Below the pieces are notes generated by a model, which worked only from the letters and a program-made list of their open reading frames with translations, was not told where the DNA came from and did not search any database. This document shows positions 34,439 through 43,683 of a stretch of 64,000 nt of DNA, piece after piece. How positions within the stretch are numbered: the stretch's first letter is position 1; each line of letters opens with the position of its first letter. The DNA comes from Saprospiraceae bacterium (GTDB taxonomy: Bacteria > Bacteroidota > Bacteroidia > Chitinophagales > Saprospiraceae): the NCBI GenBank assembly GCA_022841745.1, contig JALHQW010000030.1, positions 20,865 through 84,864 of the forward strand, written 5' to 3'. The translations under genes and the position numbers were made by a program.

Positions 34439-36097
34439 ATGAAAACAATCACATCCACCATCACTTTCCTGCTGTTCTTCGTCCTGGGCCTCAGCGCCCA
34501 GGAGCAGCGGGAACTGGCTATTGGCCAACCGGACGCCATTGTTGACCTCCGCACGAAGGCGGGCACGGCGCTCGTCGGGGCGGAATGGCGCTACTCGGAA
34601 GCCCGCATCATAGAAGCCGATTTCAAAAAGCCTGGGCCCATCAAAGCAGACCCCCTCCCACTGTATCCAACGGGTGGCAAGTTGAGAACGCACGACGTCT
34701 CGCCAAAAGCTGGCGCTGCCGACTTCGACGACCACTCGTGGGAAGTGCTCGACCCCACTTCCCTCGAAGTGCGGAGGGGTGCCGGCCTGCTTTCCCACGT
34801 CTGGTACCGCCTCAGCGTCACCCTGCCCGAACGGGTGGGTGACCTCGCCGTGGCCGGTTCGACGGTGGTCTTCGAAATCGTCGTGGACGACTACTCGGAG
34901 GTCTGGGTCAATGGGAAGCTAAACCGTACATTCGGCCAGTCTGGCAATGGTGTTGCATCCGGCTGGAACGCAAGGAACAGAGTGTTTCTCTCGAACAATG
35001 CGAAGCCGGGCGAGGTGTTCCACATCGCCATCCTCGGCACGAACGGGCCAATTGCTGACCTGCCCGAAAACTATATTTGGGTGCGCTCCGCAACGCTTGA
35101 TTTTTATGAAAAATACCCCTCCAACCCCGCCTGGCAGGGCTTGGGCGAGGTGGTTGCCTTCGACAAAAAATTGAACGACGTACTCGACACAGATGCTTTC
35201 AGCATGACAAAGTTGGCCGATGGCTTCCAGTTCACCGAAGGCCCTGTCTGGCATCCCGAAGGCTACCTGCTGTTCAGTGACCCGAACGCCAACGTGATTT
35301 ACCGCTACGACCCCACCAGCCACAACGTCTCGATTTTTATGACAAAAAGCGGCTACAAGGGCGTGGACATCGGCAAGCGCCACCAGCCTGGCAGCAATGG
35401 CCTGGCCATTGATTCGGAAGGCCGTCTGCTCGTCTGCCAGCACGGCAACCGCCAGGTGGTGCGCCACGAGAAGAAAGGGCCTGTGACCGTCCTCGCCGAC
35501 AACTGGCAGGGTAAAAAACTGAACAGCCCCAACGACCTCGTATTGAAATCGGACGGCACGGTCTATTTCACCGACCCGCCCTACGGCCTCCCCACAAACT
35601 ACGCCGACCCGACCAAGGAGACCCCGCACCAGGGCATTTACCGCATCAAAAACGGCAGCGCCGAACTGCTCTCCGCCGACCTCGGCGGCCCGAACGGCAT
35701 CGCTTTTTCACCCGATGAAAAATGGCTCTATGTCGGCAACTGGGACATCCGGGACATCTGGAACACGAAGACGGTCTGGCGCTTCCCGGTGCTTACTGAC
35801 GGCGGCCTCGGCAAGGGCGAGGTCTTCTTCAACTTTAACCAAACGGAGCAGGACGAGGCCATTGACGGCATCAAGGTGGACGTGGCGGGCAACCTCTTCG
35901 TGAGCGCCCCCGGCGGCCTGTGGGTGCTGTCGCCCGAAGGGAGGCTGCTCGGCAAAATCACCGGGCCAGAGCGCCCGGCGAACATGGCCTGGGGGGAGGA
36001 TGGGAAGACGCTTTTCCTGACAGCGCACACGGGATTGTATAAAATCAAGGTGAAGACTGGGGGGAAGTTGGCGGGAAATGGGCTGACCTTAAAGTGA
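34439..36097 (+). CDS. SMP-30/gluconolactonase family protein with N-terminal extra domain
   Basis: 552 aa with a signal peptide (ending LGLSAQ). Residues about 25-215 form an unassigned beta-rich domain (WYRLSVTLPERVGDLAVAGSTVVFEIVVDDYSEVWVNGKLNRTFG is a jelly-roll-like segment). Residues about 245-552 are a six-bladed SMP-30 propeller: FTEGPVWHPEGYLLFSDPNANVIYRYDP, GSNGLAIDSEGRLLVCQHGNRQV, NSPNDLVLKSDGTVYFTDPPYG, GPNGIAFSPDEKWLYVGN. The metal ligands Glu (TEGP), Asn (SPND) and Asp region are present. It should hydrolyse sugar lactones in the periplasm. Strong terminator downstream; regulon site 3 upstream. Confidence 0.9.
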   Translation: MKTITSTITFLLFFVLGLSAQEQRELAIGQPDAIVDLRTKAGTALVGAEWRYSEARIIEADFKKPGPIKADPLPLYPTGGKLRTHDVSPKAGAADFDDHSWEVLDPTSLEVRRGAGLLSHVWYRLSVTLPERVGDLAVAGSTVVFEIVVDDYSEVWVNGKLNRTFGQSGNGVASGWNARNRVFLSNNAKPGEVFHIAILGTNGPIADLPENYIWVRSATLDFYEKYPSNPAWQGLGEVVAFDKKLNDVLDTDAFSMTKLADGFQFTEGPVWHPEGYLLFSDPNANVIYRYDPTSHNVSIFMTKSGYKGVDIGKRHQPGSNGLAIDSEGRLLVCQHGNRQVVRHEKKGPVTVLADNWQGKKLNSPNDLVLKSDGTVYFTDPPYGLPTNYADPTKETPHQGIYRIKNGSAELLSADLGGPNGIAFSPDEKWLYVGNWDIRDIWNTKTVWRFPVLTDGGLGKGEVFFNFNQTEQDEAIDGIKVDVAGNLFVSAPGGLWVLSPEGRLLGKITGPERPANMAWGEDGKTLFLTAHTGLYKIKVKTGGKLAGNGLTLK

Positions 36098-36117
36098 ACT
36101 TGAGTTTTGTAAACAAA

Positions 36118-36157
36118 GCAGCCACCCAGACCAAGTCTGGGTGGCTGCTTTGTTTTT
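36118..36157 (+). terminator. Strong Rho-independent terminator after the SMP-30 gene
   Basis: A 13-bp perfect stem (GCAGCCACCCAGA) with a 5-nt loop followed by TTTGTTTTT. An A-rich run on the left makes it partly bidirectional for the convergent pseudogene. Confidence 0.93.
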
Positions 36158-36176
36158 CATACTGGCGGAGGTTCGA

Positions 36177-37174
36177 TTATTCCTCCTCCTCAACAAATCG
36201 CTCCAATTCTTTCCTAACTTCCAGTTTCAACTGCGCCTCCGTCGGCAGGTGCAATTGATATATAGAGGCAAAAATCTGCTGGTTGTCTTCAGGTAGGGAA
36301 TATTTTACCACCACATCGTTTTTGTCGGCACAGAGCAACACCCCGATGGTGGGGTTTTCGAAATTCGCCTTTACGTCCCGGTCGTAGTAATTGACGTACA
36401 TCTGCAACTGGCCCAAGTCGCCGTGCGTGATTTTGTCAATCTTTATGTCGAACAGGACAAAACATTGGAGCAGGCGGTTGTAAAAAACAAGGTCAATCCT
36501 GAACTCGTCGCCGCCAATGAGGATGCGTTTCTGGCGGGCAACGAATGAAAAGCCATTTCCCAATTCCAGTAAAAATAGCTGTAAGTGCGTGATGATGGCC
36601 TGTTCCAGGTCGCTTTCATATAGGTCGCCGCTGGTTTTAGACCCAGAAACTCTAGCACAGTGGGGTCTTTGAGGATATCGAGTGGCTTCACGGGGCTGCG
36701 CTCCCCTTTTGCCACCGCCAAAACACTTTCTTTGTCTTGGCTCATCAAGAGGCGCTCGTACAACAGGCTATTGATTTGGCGCTCCATTTGGCGCACCGAC
36801 CAAGTATTCTTGATGGATTCGGCTATGTAAAACTCTCGTTTGTCGGTGTCATCGAGCCTCAACATGACTTTATAATGCGACCAACTCAATTGCGAATACA
36901 GTGTATTCGCAATTGGAAAAACCAAATACAACTGCCGAAAAAGTTCCAATTACCTGCGGGAATAACCATCGCCATAGCTGGCAACCAATTTCTGTGAAAG
37001 GTTTTTCAGCAGGTACTCCTTGTAGCCCGCACGTTCAGCACCCTGCTGCTGCTCCTCCACGATGACCTGCCCGATTTGCCAGTACATCAGGGTGCGCTCA
37101 TGGTTGACGGCGGTGGCAACCCTTTCCCTCGCTTGGGCAATGATTTGGTGAATGACGTTGAGTATGGCTTCCAT
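36177..37174 (-). pseudogene. Broken YhcG/DUF1016-family PD-(D/E)XK nuclease gene
   Basis: Read 37174 to 36177, the pieces match one YhcG-type protein. The N-terminal DUF1016 part (HQIIAQARERVATAVNHERTLMYWQIGQVIVEEQQQG...SYGDGYSRR) ends at an in-frame TAA at 36950-36952, after which the same frame continues LELFRQLYLVFP as expected. Near 36612-36645 the frame then shifts: FLGLKPAAT is followed in the next frame by LYESDLEQAIITHLQLFLLELGNGFSFVARQKRILIGGDEFRIDLVFYNRLLQCFVLFDIKI, the nuclease core. One nonsense codon and one frameshift make it non-functional unless sequencing errors explain both. Confidence 0.88.
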
Positions 37175-37400
37175 GCTTTCGTTGTTTGTTCAGGGCGAAT
37201 GTAAGGATTTAGGCAGGATATTGTGGGTGGAGTGGCGAAGTACACTACCGGACACCTACCGCCAGAACTTCTGAAAAGGAAACTCCATCGGCTTGTGGAG
37301 GCTTCAAGGCGGCAGGTCGGGATACGATAGTTTGGTGCCAAAACTTGAAAAGCCCTTGGCGACCCATTGCCTCCAGCTTCTTTTTTGGAAAATCGGCCTT

Positions 37401-37445
37401 TGTTACCCCCGTATCAAACCGCCACCCGCTGCCCGCCTACCTTTG
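37401..37445 (+). promoter_or_regulatory. Regulon site 4: TGTTAC-CCCC-GTATCA plus -7 box TACCTTTG
   Basis: Palindrome 37401-37416, perfect TAnnTTTG at 37438-37445 after 21 nt, 42 bp before ATG 37488. Nearly the same promoter as site 3. The gap 37175-37487 otherwise shows no gene. Confidence 0.85.
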
Positions 37446-37487
37446 TCCCATCAATTTCTCAAACCATTGAAAATCAATCAACAAAAA

Positions 37488-38288
37488 ATGGAAACAAAAA
37501 AACTCGCCGGACAAACCGCCCTCGTCACGGGGGCATCATCCGGCATCGGAAAGGCCTGCGCCATCGCCCTCGGCGAGGCAGGTGCCAACGTCGTTGTCAA
37601 CTTTGCCGGAAACAGCGCCGGTGCCGACGAAGCGGTGGACATTATCAAGGAAACTGGCAGTGGTGCCATCGCCATCAGGGCCGACGTGAGCAAGAAAGAC
37701 CAAGTGGACGCCATGTTTGCGGAAGCCGTCAAAGCCTTCGGCACGGTGGACATTCTGGTGAACAATGCGGGCCTGCAAAAAGACGCAGCCTTCGTGGACA
37801 TGACACTGGAGGACTGGAATTACGTCCTCGGCGTTAACCTCACGGGGCAGTTTCTCTGCGCGCAGTCAGCAGTGAAAGAGTTCCTTAGGAGGGGTATGAA
37901 CGGCCACCGCTCGTTGGGCAAAATCATCTGTATGTCCTCGGTGCATGAGCTGATTCCCTGGGCAGGCCATATCAACTACGCAGCCAGTAAGGGTGGCGTC
38001 ATGCTGATGATGCGCTCGCTGGCACAAGAGCTTGGCCCCATGAAAATCAGGGTGAACAGTATTGCCCCCGGTGCCATCAAGACGCCCATCAACCGCATGG
38101 CATGGGAGACGCCAGAAGCCGAGCAGCGCCTGCTTCGCCTCATTCCGTACAAGCGGGTGGGCGATGTGGCCGACATCGGCAACGCCGCCGTCTGGCTGGC
38201 CAGCGACGAGAGCGACTATATTCACGGTGCGACGATTTTTGTGGATGGCGGGATGACCTTGTACCCGGGGTTTGAGGATAATGGGTGA
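37488..38288 (+). CDS. SDR-family dehydrogenase (glucose 1-dehydrogenase-like)
   Basis: 266 aa from ATG 37488; earlier in-frame starts lie upstream of the promoter. Motifs: TGASSGIGKACAIALGEAGANVVVN (NAD(P) binding), NNAG, catalytic Tyr/Lys in INYAASKGGVMLM, and IAPGAIKTPIN. The pattern fits the glucose 1-dehydrogenase type of classical SDRs, which oxidises glucose to glucono-lactone; assignment by family only. If so, its product would feed a gluconolactonase such as the 34439 protein, though that one is exported. It is under regulon site 4. Confidence 0.9.
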   Translation: METKKLAGQTALVTGASSGIGKACAIALGEAGANVVVNFAGNSAGADEAVDIIKETGSGAIAIRADVSKKDQVDAMFAEAVKAFGTVDILVNNAGLQKDAAFVDMTLEDWNYVLGVNLTGQFLCAQSAVKEFLRRGMNGHRSLGKIICMSSVHELIPWAGHINYAASKGGVMLMMRSLAQELGPMKIRVNSIAPGAIKTPINRMAWETPEAEQRLLRLIPYKRVGDVADIGNAAVWLASDESDYIHGATIFVDGGMTLYPGFEDNG

Positions 38289-38303
38289 GGCGGCTACAAT
38301 TGA

Positions 38304-38612
38304 TTATGGAAGGTATGGCTTGACTTTATCGGGGTCTTGTCTTGAGTCGAAGATGTCGGTAATGAACACGGTTTGTCCAATGACACGATAAATGATTTTA
38401 TAGTTGCCTTCTATTAGTCGGCGATGACCCTGTGAGAGCGACTCCAATTGTGCCTCCTCTTGTCCTAAAAAAGGGTTGTCTTTTAAAAGCATGGCCTTTT
38501 TATAAATCGCCAAGCGGATGCTACGACCTTTTTTGGACAAGCCAAGCAGTTGAAAATATCGGAAAATTTCACGGAGTGAATCCTTTGCTGGGTCGGTGAT
38601 GACGACTTTCAT
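38304..38612 (-). CDS. RelE/ParE-family toxin
   Basis: 102 aa from ATG 38612. MKVVITDPAKDSLREIFRYF, IYKKAMLLKDNPFLGQEEAQLESLSQGHRRLIEGNYKIIYRVIGQTVFITDIFDSRQDP is the ParE/RelE fold pattern (Y-R, V-x-I-x-x-I-x-x-x-R-x-x-P at the end). It presumably blocks gyrase or translation when freed. It follows the antitoxin-like gene by 5 bp on the same strand. Confidence 0.9.
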   Translation of the reverse strand: MKVVITDPAKDSLREIFRYFQLLGLSKKGRSIRLAIYKKAMLLKDNPFLGQEEAQLESLSQGHRRLIEGNYKIIYRVIGQTVFITDIFDSRQDPDKVKPYLP

Positions 38613-38617
38613 GGAGA

Positions 38618-38854
38618 TTACCAATTTTCGTCAACGATACTTTGAATATCACTATACCGACCTTCTTCAATGGCCTTGTTGGATGCTTCAGCCCGGCTTT
38701 TCAACTCCTCCAAGGTCATCGGCTTCAGTTTGCTTTCGTAGGCCTCCAATTCACTTTTTGCCTTGATGGACTTGATGCTTTCAAGAATGCTGGAATCTTG
38801 AAGCCTTATGAGCCATTCTATTAATGACAGTTTTTCTGCATGTAAATTGACCAT
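38618..38854 (-). CDS. Antitoxin-like partner of the RelE/ParE toxin
   Basis: 78 aa, acidic and helical (MVNLHAEKLSLIEWLIRLQDSSILESIKSIKAKSE). The opening is typical of small Bacteroidota antitoxins preceding ParE/RelE. The C-terminal part (LKSRAEASNKAIEEGRYSDIQSIVDENW) would wrap the toxin. Gene order antitoxin then toxin, 5-bp gap. Confidence 0.82.
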   Translation of the reverse strand: MVNLHAEKLSLIEWLIRLQDSSILESIKSIKAKSELEAYESKLKPMTLEELKSRAEASNKAIEEGRYSDIQSIVDENW

Positions 38855-38938
38855 TGCCGAAGTTTTTTTTACAAAAATAATGATTCCAACCGATTAAATG
38901 TTTGCCTTGAACCACCTGATGAAACAATTTCGGTTTAA

Positions 38939-38983
38939 TGTTCCCCTTGTAACAATTGCTCCTTCACCGCACCTCTAATTTTG
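38939..38983 (+). promoter_or_regulatory. Regulon site 5: TGTTCC-CCTT-GTAACA plus -7 box TAATTTTG
   Basis: Palindrome 38939-38954, TAnnTTTG at 38976-38983 after exactly 21 nt, 21 bp before ATG 39005. Confidence 0.85.
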
Positions 38984-39004
38984 TCCAATAAAAATCATAG
39001 CCAA

Positions 39005-41761
39005 ATGCAAAACAACATCACCACCGAATCGCAGCGCCTCCAAGACCACTACCAAGCCGGCAAGCCCTGGCTTCGCTGGGGCCCTTACCTCTCCGAGCGC
39101 CAATGGGGTACCGTGCGGGAAGACTACAGCGAGGGCGGCACTGCTTGGGACTATTTCCCCCACGACCATGCCCGCAGCCGGGCCTACCGCTGGGGCGAGG
39201 ACGGCATCGCTGGCATCTCCGACGACATGCAGCGACTATGCTTCGCAGCGGCGCTGTGGAACGGCAACGACCCCATCCTCAAGGAACGGCTTTTCGGGCT
39301 GACGGGCAATGAGGGCAACCACGGCGAGGACGTGAAGGAACTCTACTACTACCTCGACAACACCCCGACGCACTCCTACATGAAGCACCTGTACAAGTAC
39401 CCGCAGGCCGCTTTCCCGTACCAATGGCTACAGGAGGAAAACCAGCGCAGGGGCAGGCACGAGGCCGAGTTTGAGCTGCTCGACACGGGCATTTTTGACG
39501 AAAACCGCTACTTCGACGTGTTGACCGAGTGCGCCAAGGCGTCGGAAGAAGACCTGCTCATCCGCATCACCGTGCACAACCGGGGCAGCGAGGCAGCGCC
39601 CATCAGCCTGTTGCCGACGCTCTGGTTTCGCAACCTTTGGACGCCCGGCCTGCTGAAAGAGAAACCCTCCATCAGCCTCCAAAATGCCAATGGAACGGGC
39701 GGCTTTGCCAAGGCAACGCACGAGGAACTGGGCGAATATTTTTTCTATTTCGAAAAAGCAGACCGCACCCTTTTCACCGAAAACGAAACCAACACTGAGC
39801 GGCTTTTCAGCTACCCCAACGCCCAGCCCTTCGTGAAGGACGCCTTTCATAAAGCACTGATTAACAGGGATTTTGACTTCCTTTCTGGTAAAACCGAAGG
39901 GACAAAATTCGCCCCAGTTTACGAGCGTATCGTGGAAGCAGGCGGCGCTATCCAGTTCCGCTTCCGGCTGGCTAAGCAGCTGCCCAGCAAGCTGCCCTTC
40001 GGCAAAGATTTCGACGAAACCTTCAGCACCCGCATTGCCGAAGCCGATGAGTTCTATGATTCGATTGCGGATTCGGCAGTCCCCCAATCCGAAATCCGAA
40101 ATCCGAAATCCGAAATCCAACGCCAAGCCCTTGCAGGCATGCTCTGGAGCAAACAATACTTCAATATTGACATCCCCCGCTGGCTGAACGGCGACCCTGG
40201 CCAACCCGCTCCACCTGAAAGCCGAAAGGCAGGGCGCAACCACCAATGGCACAGCCTCAACAACGAGGACATCATCTCCATGCCCGACAAATGGGAGTAC
40301 CCGTGGTATGCTGCCTGGGACCTGGCCTTCCACTGCGTGCCGCTGGCAATGGTGGACGCCGATTTTGCGAAGCAACAACTCATCCTTTTCCTTCGGGAAT
40401 GGTACATGCACCCCAACGGCCAGATACCCGCCTACGAGTGGGCCTTCGGCGACGTGAACCCGCCCGTGCATGCGTGGGCATGTTTGCAGGTTTTCAAAAT
40501 GGACCGTGAAAAAACGGGCATTGCCGATTACGACTTCCTGAAGCGGGTGTTCCAAAAACTGCTGCTCAACTTCACATGGTGGGTCAACCGCAAGGACAGC
40601 CAGGGCAAGAACGTATTCGAGGGTGGCTTCCTTGGCCTCGACAATATCGGTGTGTTCGACCGCTCGGCTCCGCTGCCAGGCGGCGGCCACCTGGAGCAGG
40701 CCGATGGCACGGCTTGGATGGCCATGTACTGCCTCAACATGCTGGAAATGTCGCTGCTGCTTTGCGAAGCCGACCGCAGCTACGAGGACGTGGCCACGAA
40801 GTTTTTCGAGCATTTCACCTACATCGCCGAGAGCCTGAACCGCATCGGCAAGGATTGGACGGGCGCTTGGGACGAGGACGAAGGCTTTTTTTACGACGTG
40901 CTGGCCCTCCCCAACCATCGCTACCACCCGCTGAAAGTGCGCTCGCTGGTGGGCCTGAGTACCCTGTTCGCCGTGCTTCGCATCCCGGAGCACCTACTGG
41001 AAAAAGTGCCCGACTTCCGCCGCCGCCTCGATTGGTTCGTCAATTACCGAAGGCAGCTTTGCGACTACCAAGTGGTGGACAACCATGAGATGAACACCGA
41101 CCTGCTGCTGTCGCTCATTCCTGAGGACCGCCTTCGCCGCCTGCTCCACGCCATGCTCGATGAGCGGGAGTTTCTCTCGCCCGGTGGCATCCGCTCCGTG
41201 TCAAAGCTGCACGAAGCCCCCTATATGGTCAACATCGAGGGGCAGGAATTCGGGCTGCGCTACGAGCCGGGGGAGAGCACGAGCGGGCTGTTTGGCGGCA
41301 ACTCCAACTGGCGGGGGCCGGTCTGGTTTCCAATGAACTACCTGATAATCAATGCCTTGCGGGAATATCACGGGTATTATAAAGACGGCTTCCAGGTGGA
41401 ATGCCCAACGGGGAGTGGCCAGTGGATGACCCTCGGCGAGGTGGCCGACGAGCTTTCACGCCGCATGATTTCCATTTTTGAAAAGGGCGAGAGCGGCCAC
41501 CGTCCCTGCCACGGCGGTGATTGGCGCTACGCCAGCGACCCGCACTTCCAGGACTTGGTGCTGTTCTATGAATATTTCCACGGCGACACGTTGAAGGGCA
41601 TAGGGGCTTCGCACCAGACGGGCTGGACGGGGGTGGTGGCGGTGCTGATAGCCCATTGCGGAGCGAAGCAAGAAGGGAAGAAAAAAGGCAATAAGAAAAC
41701 GCCGGAAACTGATTTGCTGAAAAAAGCCGACCAGTCGTGGCAAAAACACCAGAGCAAATAA
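39005..41761 (+). CDS. Large cytoplasmic glycosidase (GH63/MGH1-like)
   Basis: 918 aa from ATG 39005. The pattern [18 protein letters not shown]...[48 protein letters not shown] and [63 protein letters not shown] is the mannosylglycerate-hydrolase/GH63 (alpha/alpha)6-barrel type. Catalytic acids are probably in WDLAF and the late [16 protein letters not shown] context. No signal peptide: it should cleave an imported glycoside such as a glucosyl- or mannosyl-glycerate type solute or an alpha-glucoside. A 35-bp heptamer array (40086-40120) encodes residues 361-372. The aquaporin gene follows after 1 bp. Confidence 0.88.
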   Translation: MQNNITTESQRLQDHYQAGKPWLRWGPYLSERQWGTVREDYSEGGTAWDYFPHDHARSRAYRWGEDGIAGISDDMQRLCFAAALWNGNDPILKERLFGLTGNEGNHGEDVKELYYYLDNTPTHSYMKHLYKYPQAAFPYQWLQEENQRRGRHEAEFELLDTGIFDENRYFDVLTECAKASEEDLLIRITVHNRGSEAAPISLLPTLWFRNLWTPGLLKEKPSISLQNANGTGGFAKATHEELGEYFFYFEKADRTLFTENETNTERLFSYPNAQPFVKDAFHKALINRDFDFLSGKTEGTKFAPVYERIVEAGGAIQFRFRLAKQLPSKLPFGKDFDETFSTRIAEADEFYDSIADSAVPQSEIRNPKSEIQRQALAGMLWSKQYFNIDIPRWLNGDPGQPAPPESRKAGRNHQWHSLNNEDIISMPDKWEYPWYAAWDLAFHCVPLAMVDADFAKQQLILFLREWYMHPNGQIPAYEWAFGDVNPPVHAWACLQVFKMDREKTGIADYDFLKRVFQKLLLNFTWWVNRKDSQGKNVFEGGFLGLDNIGVFDRSAPLPGGGHLEQADGTAWMAMYCLNMLEMSLLLCEADRSYEDVATKFFEHFTYIAESLNRIGKDWTGAWDEDEGFFYDVLALPNHRYHPLKVRSLVGLSTLFAVLRIPEHLLEKVPDFRRRLDWFVNYRRQLCDYQVVDNHEMNTDLLLSLIPEDRLRRLLHAMLDEREFLSPGGIRSVSKLHEAPYMVNIEGQEFGLRYEPGESTSGLFGGNSNWRGPVWFPMNYLIINALREYHGYYKDGFQVECPTGSGQWMTLGEVADELSRRMISIFEKGESGHRPCHGGDWRYASDPHFQDLVLFYEYFHGDTLKGIGASHQTGWTGVVAVLIAHCGAKQEGKKKGNKKTPETDLLKKADQSWQKHQSK
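40086..40120 (+). repeat. 35-bp heptamer cassette (AATCCGA) inside the glycosidase
   Basis: Units AATCCGA x4 then AATCCAA. It encodes [15 protein letters not shown] residues. A short opposing arm (GATTGCGGATTCGG, about 40062-40075) precedes it, so even in the gene a hairpin is possible. Confidence 0.95.
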
Positions 41762-41762
41762 C

Positions 41763-42605
41763 ATGCTGGCCGTACTTCAATCCAACTGGCGCACCTACCT
41801 CATCGAAGCAGGCCTGCTGGGGGCGTTCATGGCCTCGGCCTGCTGCTTCACCATCGTGCTGGAGTACCCTGACCTGCCGTTTTACCGGGACGTGGAGCCG
41901 TTCCAACGCCGCATGATCATGGGGCTGGCCATGGGACTGACAGCCGTGCTGCTCATCTACTCGCCATGGGGCAAGCGCTCCGGGGCGCACATGAACCCCG
42001 CAGTGACGCTGGCCAACCTTCTGATGGAGCGCATCAGTTGGCAAAACGGCATTTGGTACATCGTGGCGCAGTTCATGGGGGGTACAGCGGCAGTGCTTTT
42101 GTTTAAATGGCTCGCTCCGCAATTGGCGGGTGCAAACACCGTCAACTATGCCGCTACGGTGCCAGGCATGGCAGGGGTAGTCGTTGCCTTCCTCGCCGAG
42201 TTCGTCATTTCCGCATTGCTGCTGCTGGCCGTGCTGTGGTGCAGCAACTCCCGTTTTGCGAAGCTGACCGGGTGGCTGGCGGGCTGCCTCGTGGCACTCT
42301 ACATCAGTTTTGAGGCGCCGCTGTCGGGCATGAGCATGAACCCCGCCCGCACCTTTGCCTCCGCCTTCTCGGCAAGCCTGTGGACGGGCTGGTGGATTTA
42401 TTTTACTGCTCCCGTTTTCGGGATGCTGATGGTGGGTTATTTTTACCGAAAAAACTACCGCCACAAGCATGGCGGCAACTGCCTGACGATGAAGTGCCAC
42501 CTTTCCGGTAACCAGCACGACTGCGGAACTTATGAGGTGCTTGGCCCCGCAGATTTATTGGAAAAAACGAAAGCCACCTACGAAAAAACCGCTTTGGTTT
42601 TGTAA
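41763..42605 (+). CDS. MIP-family aquaporin/glycerol facilitator
   Basis: 280 aa with six membrane helices and both half-helix motifs, HMNPAVT (Asn about 77) and MNPARTF (Asn about 193). It conducts water or small polyols through the inner membrane. The C-terminal ~45 residues (MKCHLSGNQHDCGTYEVLGPADLLEKTKATYEKT) are a soluble extension with paired Cys/His residues. It begins 1 bp after the glycosidase stop, so the two are translationally linked, suggesting that the glycosidase releases a small polyol or that both answer osmotic change. Confidence 0.93.
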   Translation: MLAVLQSNWRTYLIEAGLLGAFMASACCFTIVLEYPDLPFYRDVEPFQRRMIMGLAMGLTAVLLIYSPWGKRSGAHMNPAVTLANLLMERISWQNGIWYIVAQFMGGTAAVLLFKWLAPQLAGANTVNYAATVPGMAGVVVAFLAEFVISALLLLAVLWCSNSRFAKLTGWLAGCLVALYISFEAPLSGMSMNPARTFASAFSASLWTGWWIYFTAPVFGMLMVGYFYRKNYRHKHGGNCLTMKCHLSGNQHDCGTYEVLGPADLLEKTKATYEKTALVL

Positions 42606-42616
42606 ATTTCCGCTTC

Positions 42617-42661
42617 TGTTACCAGTGTAACAAGTAAGGCAGGGTTCACACCTTAGTTTTG
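42617..42661 (+). promoter_or_regulatory. Regulon site 6: TGTTAC-CAGT-GTAACA (perfect) plus -7 box TAGTTTTG
   Basis: Perfect palindrome 42617-42632; TAnnTTTG at 42654-42661 after 21 nt. A 242-bp repeat element lies between it and ATG 42943, giving a long leader of about 275 nt. Confidence 0.88.
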
Positions 42662-42678
42662 CCTCATCATTTAAAATT

Positions 42679-42920
42679 AATGGTTCGCGAAGTTCTAAGG
42701 TTTGGGGGTTTAAGGGTTTGGGGGTTTTAGGGTTTTAGGGTTTGGGGGTTTGGGGGTTTGGGGGTTTGGGGGTTTGGGGGTTTGGGGGTTTTAGGGTTTG
42801 GGGGGCAAAACCTAACCACGAATCATTTTTAAAAGGATTGAAAAACTAACCAGCCATTTCAAAAACAGCAATTAGGCCACAACCTTAGAACCCGAAAACC
42901 CGAAAACTTCACGAACCATT
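42679..42920. repeat. MITE-like element, family 2, copy 1
   Basis: 242 bp with terminal inverted repeats AATGGTTCGCGAAGTT and the complement of AATGGTTCGTGAAGTT. The left half is an array of TTTGGGGG/TTTTAGGG octamers (about 42701-42800). The right half, starting GGGCAAAACCTAACCAC at about 42803, aligns with the inverse complement of 51298-51458. Confidence 0.85.
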
Positions 42921-42942
42921 AAAAATCAATTCAATAAAATCA

Positions 42943-43629
42943 ATGAAAACAATCCTCATCACTGGCGCAAATGGCAACCTCGGGACGGTCATGGTAAAGG
43001 CACTGCATGGGCAGGGTTATGGAATCTATGCCACGGTGGGTGCAGGGGATTTGCCCGAAGGCTTCGCCCAAATGACGATGGACGCCCGCAACGTCAACCT
43101 GACGGACGAGGAGGCCACTCGCCAGTACATCGAAGAAATCGCCCGGCTGAACCCCGACCTGAGCGCCGCCGTGCTGCTGGTGGGCGGCTTCGCAATGGGC
43201 AGTATCGCCGATACAGACGGGGCTGCCATTGACAAGCAAATCGCCTTGAACTTCAAGACGGCCTACCACACCGTGCGCCCGCTCATGACGCACTTCGAGC
43301 GGCGGGGCGGTGGTCAAATCATCCTCGTGGGTGCACGGCCAGCACTCGACCCTACTGCCGGGCAAGGCATGGTGGCTTACTCGCTGGGCAAGTCGCTGGT
43401 GTTCCAGTTGGCAGAAATCATCAATGCGGCGGGCAAATCAAAGCACATCAGCGCCTCGGTACTCGTGCCCAGCACGATTGACACGCCCGCCAACCGCAAC
43501 GCCATGCCGGACGCCGATTTTACGAAGTGGATTAAGGCCGAACACATAGCCGATACGGTGCATTTTTTACTAACCGAGGCTGGCAGTACGCTTCGGCAGG
43601 GCGTCTTGAAGCTTTACAACGAAGCCTGA
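42943..43629 (+). CDS. SDR-family oxidoreductase
   Basis: 228 aa. TGANGNLGTVMVKALHGQGY is the Rossmann nucleotide site; LVGARPALDPTAGQGMVAYSLGKSLVFQLAEII holds the Tyr-x3-Lys pair; ASVLVPSTIDTPANRNAMPDADFTKW is the substrate-side loop. It is a short classical SDR, substrate unknown. First gene of the run 42943-47723, all + strand and closely spaced, under regulon site 6. Confidence 0.9.
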   Translation: MKTILITGANGNLGTVMVKALHGQGYGIYATVGAGDLPEGFAQMTMDARNVNLTDEEATRQYIEEIARLNPDLSAAVLLVGGFAMGSIADTDGAAIDKQIALNFKTAYHTVRPLMTHFERRGGGQIILVGARPALDPTAGQGMVAYSLGKSLVFQLAEIINAAGKSKHISASVLVPSTIDTPANRNAMPDADFTKWIKAEHIADTVHFLLTEAGSTLRQGVLKLYNEA

Positions 43630-43683
43630 AACATGGCCAGGTTTGGAACCCGGCCGATTGCATAACCAAATAAAACAACAAGG

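Noticed and set aside
39428..40993. Antisense open frame of 521 codons in the glycosidase gene
   Set aside because: Caused by the GC-rich codon pattern of the real gene on the other strand; no domain, no promoter.
42700..42800. CRISPR or telomere-like array of TTTGGGGG repeats
   Set aside because: Units are contiguous octamers without spacers and lie within an inverted-repeat element, so neither CRISPR nor telomere.
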